Assembly: GCF_000243075.1 (NCBI RefSeq)
Contig: NC_016745.1
Location: forward strand, 1,443,001 to 1,507,000
Reading direction: 5' to 3'
Source of the DNA: Oceanimonas sp. GK1
Lineage (GTDB): Bacteria; Pseudomonadota; Gammaproteobacteria; Enterobacterales; Aeromonadaceae
Length of the DNA: 64,000 nucleotides
Shown here: piece by piece, positions 61,845 to 64,000 of the stretch
Layout of the letters: each line of letters begins with the position of its first letter
Numbering within the stretch: the first letter of the stretch is position 1
Made by a program: the position numbers and the translations under genes
The notes under the pieces: generated by a model
Database searches by the model: none
Told to the model about the DNA's origin: nothing
What the model saw: the letters and a program-made list of their open reading frames with translations, nothing else

Positions 61845-62211
61845 TCTCGCCTTTTACAGTGCGGCGCTGGCGGGCTTGAGCGCCACCGCCCTGGGCGCCT
61901 ACGGTGCCCACGGCCTCGCGGCTCAGCCTTCGCTGGTATCGGCCTTTAACACCGGGGTGCAGTACCAGTTTCTGCACGCCCTGGCGCTGCTGCTGGTGAC
62001 TGTCATGCTCAAGCGGCAGGCCAGCGGGCTGCTCCATGCCGCGGTAATGTGTTTTGTGCTGGGCATATTGATGTTCAGCGGCAGTATTTATGCCCTGGTG
62101 CTGCTTGGCACCAAGGGGATCGGATTTATTACCCCGTTGGGGGGAGTGTGTTTTATGGCGGGCTGGCTGTGTCTGATGCTGTCCGGTCGCGCCTGGTTGA
62201 GGTCTGAATGA
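61834..62211 (+). CDS. ygdD: DUF423 small membrane protein (YgdD)
   Basis: A ~125-residue protein with four membrane helices. [21 protein letters not shown] and [10 protein letters not shown]...[14 protein letters not shown] match DUF423/YgdD. I prefer the GTG at 61834 (8 bases after AGGAG) over the TTG one codon earlier. It overlaps both neighbours by a few bases, giving E. coli-like gcvA-ygdD-rlmM order with a hydrolase inserted. Confidence 0.88.
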   Translation: MIINLAFYSAALAGLSATALGAYGAHGLAAQPSLVSAFNTGVQYQFLHALALLLVTVMLKRQASGLLHAAVMCFVLGILMFSGSIYALVLLGTKGIGFITPLGGVCFMAGWLCLMLSGRAWLRSE

Positions 62212-63299
62212 AACAGTTGTTGATATATTGCCGCCCCGGATTTGAAAAGGAAGCGGCCGCCGAAATACAGGACAGGGCCGGGCAGATGGGCTGTCCGGGC
62301 TTTGCTCGGGCCAAGGACGACAGTGGTTATGTGGTGTACGAGTGTTTTCAGCCGGAAGACGGCGACCTGCTGGCGCGCAAGCTGCCCTTTCGCGAGCTGA
62401 TCTTTGCCCGCCAGATGCTGGTGGTATGGGCCGAGCTGAACGACCTGCCGCTGGAGGATCGCATCGGCCCCCTGGTTGAAGCCGCCGAAGGCATGCCCCT
62501 GTGTGGCGACATTCGGGTGGAGACGCCGGACACCAACGCGGGCAAGGAGCTGTCGCGCTTTTGCCGCAAGTTTACCGTGCCGGCGCGTCAGGCCCTGCGC
62601 GGAAAAGGGGTGCTGACCCGGGCCGAGGCCCGCAACCGGCCCACGCTGCATCTGTTTTTTACCGCCAATAATCGGGCGATGCTGGGGTATTCCTATTCCT
62701 ATAACCAGTCGCCCTTTCACATGGGCATTCCCCGGCTGCGTTTTCCCGCCGATGCGCCGAGCCGCTCCAGCCTCAAGCTGGAAGAGGCGTTCCATGTGTT
62801 TATTCCCCGGGAAGAGTGGGATACCCGGCTGACCTCCGGCCTGCGGGGCGTGGATCTGGGGGCGGCCCCCGGCGGCTGGACCTACCAGCTGGTGGCCCGG
62901 GGCATGATGGTGGCCGCCATCGACAACGGCCCCATGGCTGAGAGCCTGATGGAGACCGGTCAGGTCAAGCACTACCGGGAAGACGGCTTTAAATGGCGGC
63001 CGAGTCGCAAGAACGTCTACTGGCTGGTGTGCGACATGGTGGAAAAGCCCGCCCGGGTGGTGGCGCTGATGGCCGACTGGCTGCTGGCGGAAGATTGCCA
63101 GGAGGCGATTTTCAACCTCAAGCTGCCGATGAAAAAACGCTACGCCGAGGCGGTGTACAACCTGCAGCAGCTGAAGGACAAGCTCGACGAGCTGGGCGGT
63201 TTTCAGGTGCAGGCCAAGCAGCTCTACCACGATCGGGAAGAGATCACGGTGCACGTGTGTCAGCCGCGCAAGGTGGCCAAGCTGCAACCCAAGGCCTGA
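62208..63299 (+). CDS. rlmM: 23S rRNA 2'-O-ribose C2498 methyltransferase
   Basis: RlmM methylates C2498 of 23S rRNA. The 363-residue protein has an N-terminal THUMP-like domain (~1-170) and an FtsJ-like Rossmann domain with [15 protein letters not shown] (SAM motif I, ~ residue 220) and [10 protein letters not shown] (catalytic Lys region). It overlaps the DUF423 gene by ATGA. Same place in E. coli (ygdE). Confidence 0.95.
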   Translation: MKQLLIYCRPGFEKEAAAEIQDRAGQMGCPGFARAKDDSGYVVYECFQPEDGDLLARKLPFRELIFARQMLVVWAELNDLPLEDRIGPLVEAAEGMPLCGDIRVETPDTNAGKELSRFCRKFTVPARQALRGKGVLTRAEARNRPTLHLFFTANNRAMLGYSYSYNQSPFHMGIPRLRFPADAPSRSSLKLEEAFHVFIPREEWDTRLTSGLRGVDLGAAPGGWTYQLVARGMMVAAIDNGPMAESLMETGQVKHYREDGFKWRPSRKNVYWLVCDMVEKPARVVALMADWLLAEDCQEAIFNLKLPMKKRYAEAVYNLQQLKDKLDELGGFQVQAKQLYHDREEITVHVCQPRKVAKLQPKA

Positions 63300-63323
63300 T
63301 CCGGGCCTGCAGAGTGAACACAT

Positions 63324-63352
63324 AAAAAACGGCGCCTTCAGGCGCCGTTTTT
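63324..63352. terminator. Bidirectional terminator between rlmM and the isocitrate dehydrogenase gene
   Basis: Stem AAAACGGCGCC/GGCGCCGTTTT with loop TTCA, T/A runs on both sides, between the convergent genes. Confidence 0.92.
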
Positions 63353-63383
63353 CTTTCAGCAATTTCTTTCCGCCAGGTGCCGG

Positions 63384-64000
63384 TTACAGGTTGGCAATAA
63401 TGGCGTCGGTAAACTCCGTGGTGCTGGCGTTGCCGCCCAGATCCCGGGTGACGGTGTTGCCGTCGGCAATGGTTTTGGCTACGGCAGTGCGGATTTGTGC
63501 GGCCTTGTCGGTCATCCCCAGGTGCTCCAGCATCTGAATGGAAGCGAGGATCACCGAGCAGGGGTTGGCGATGTTCTGACCGGCAATGTCGGGGGCCGAG
63601 CCGTGCACGGCTTCAAAAATGGCCACGTTCTTGCCGATGTTGGCGCCCGGCGCCATGCCCAGGCCACCCACCAGACCGGCGCACAGATCCGAGAGAATAT
63701 CGCCGAACAGGTTGGTGGTCACGATCACATCGAACCGCTCCGGGTACATCACCAGGTTCATGCAGGCGGCGTCCACGATCATCTCGTTGGTTTCGATGTC
63801 CGGGTAGCGTTTCGCCACTTCCCGCGCCACTTCCAGGAACAGCCCGGAGGTGGACTTGAGAATGTTGGCCTTGTGCACCACGGTGACCTTTTTGCGGCCT
63901 TCGTTGCGGGCCAGCTCATAGGCAAACACCACGATACGCTCGGCGCCTTCCCGGGTGATGATGCTCATGGCCTCGGCGCTGTTGTTGTCCTCGGCGCGTT
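63384..64000 (-). CDS. NAD-type isocitrate/isopropylmalate dehydrogenase family, C-terminal part (cut by window edge)
   Basis: About 205 C-terminal residues are present, running off the right edge. AEDNNSAEAMSIITREGAERIVVFAYELAR, VVHKANILKSTSGLFLE, DVIVTTNLFGDILSD (Asp residues for Mg2+-isocitrate) and EAVHGSAPDIAGQNIANP fit the NAD-dependent isocitrate dehydrogenase branch rather than LeuB. It feeds the citric-acid cycle. The first half and any start lie beyond 64000. Confidence 0.88.
   Translation of the reverse strand, partial: RAEDNNSAEAMSIITREGAERIVVFAYELARNEGRKKVTVVHKANILKSTSGLFLEVAREVAKRYPDIETNEMIVDAACMNLVMYPERFDVIVTTNLFGDILSDLCAGLVGGLGMAPGANIGKNVAIFEAVHGSAPDIAGQNIANPCSVILASIQMLEHLGMTDKAAQIRTAVAKTIADGNTVTRDLGGNASTTEFTDAIIANL

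Overview
The window looks like chromosome of a marine, high-GC gammaproteobacterium, most likely in or near the Aeromonadales (Oceanimonas/Zobellella-like; this placement is inference). Several gene orders match those known from enteric and related gammaproteobacteria: raiA-pheL-pheA, mltD-gloB-yafS-rnhA-dnaQ, ydiJ next to menI (ydiI), and gcvA-ygdD-rlmM. FabV, three BCCT transporters and a Ca2+-type P-ATPase fit a marine or halotolerant lifestyle.

Layout. 0-28.7 kb is core chromosome: radD (cut by the left edge), fabV, a CigR-like protein, a receiver/CheC-like regulator followed by a PAS-GGDEF diguanylate cyclase, a SulP transporter with a small methyltransferase-like membrane protein, rluF, tyrS, a LuxR regulator, ydiJ, a GlsB-type protein, menI, deaD, pheA with its pheL leader and attenuator, raiA, slt, a YeeZ-like protein, yciA, mltD, gloB, yafS, rnhA, dnaQ, a TIGR03503-type protein and tRNA-Asp. 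Two inverted copies of a ~280-bp non-coding repeat sit at 577-856 and 7388-7671. A heptamer-based hairpin lies at 14468-14548.

28.9-43.1 kb, directly after tRNA-Asp, has visibly lower GC (53% in the counted line 40441-40500, against 68% at 53941-54000). It holds an accessory catabolic cluster: an aspartase/fumarase-family lyase, an aldehyde dehydrogenase, a leftward IclR regulator, an AldA-like aldehyde dehydrogenase, an enolase-superfamily enzyme, a GMC oxidoreductase, two BCCT transporters, an aldo/keto reductase and a LysR regulator. Together these read as import, stepwise oxidation and elimination/dehydration of an unidentified onium or polyol-type compound. A repeated operator-like palindrome occurs on the iclR side and the dehydrogenase side of the shared intergenic region. 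This cluster is the best candidate for an undescribed system.

43.6-48.9 kb is a very GC-rich leftward five-gene operon in which every junction is a 4-base ATGA overlap or close to it: a radical SAM protein of the ArsS family, two small glycosyltransferase-like proteins of the kind annotated as arsenosugar biosynthesis, a sterol-desaturase-family membrane protein, and a fusion of a TVP38/DedA-like membrane domain to a mercuric-reductase-like flavoprotein.

49-64 kb returns to core and housekeeping genes: mtnK, a CNNM/CBS membrane protein, a YqhA-family protein, a P-type Ca2+ ATPase, a third (BetT/BetP-like) BCCT with a cNMP/CBS/DUF294 protein and a DnaQ-fold exonuclease, a DUF2726 protein, gcvA, a KANL3/Tex30-like hydrolase, a DUF423 protein, rlmM, and the C-terminal part of an NAD-type isocitrate dehydrogenase cut by the right edge. 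Many long open frames antisense to these genes are shadows of high-GC coding and were not called.
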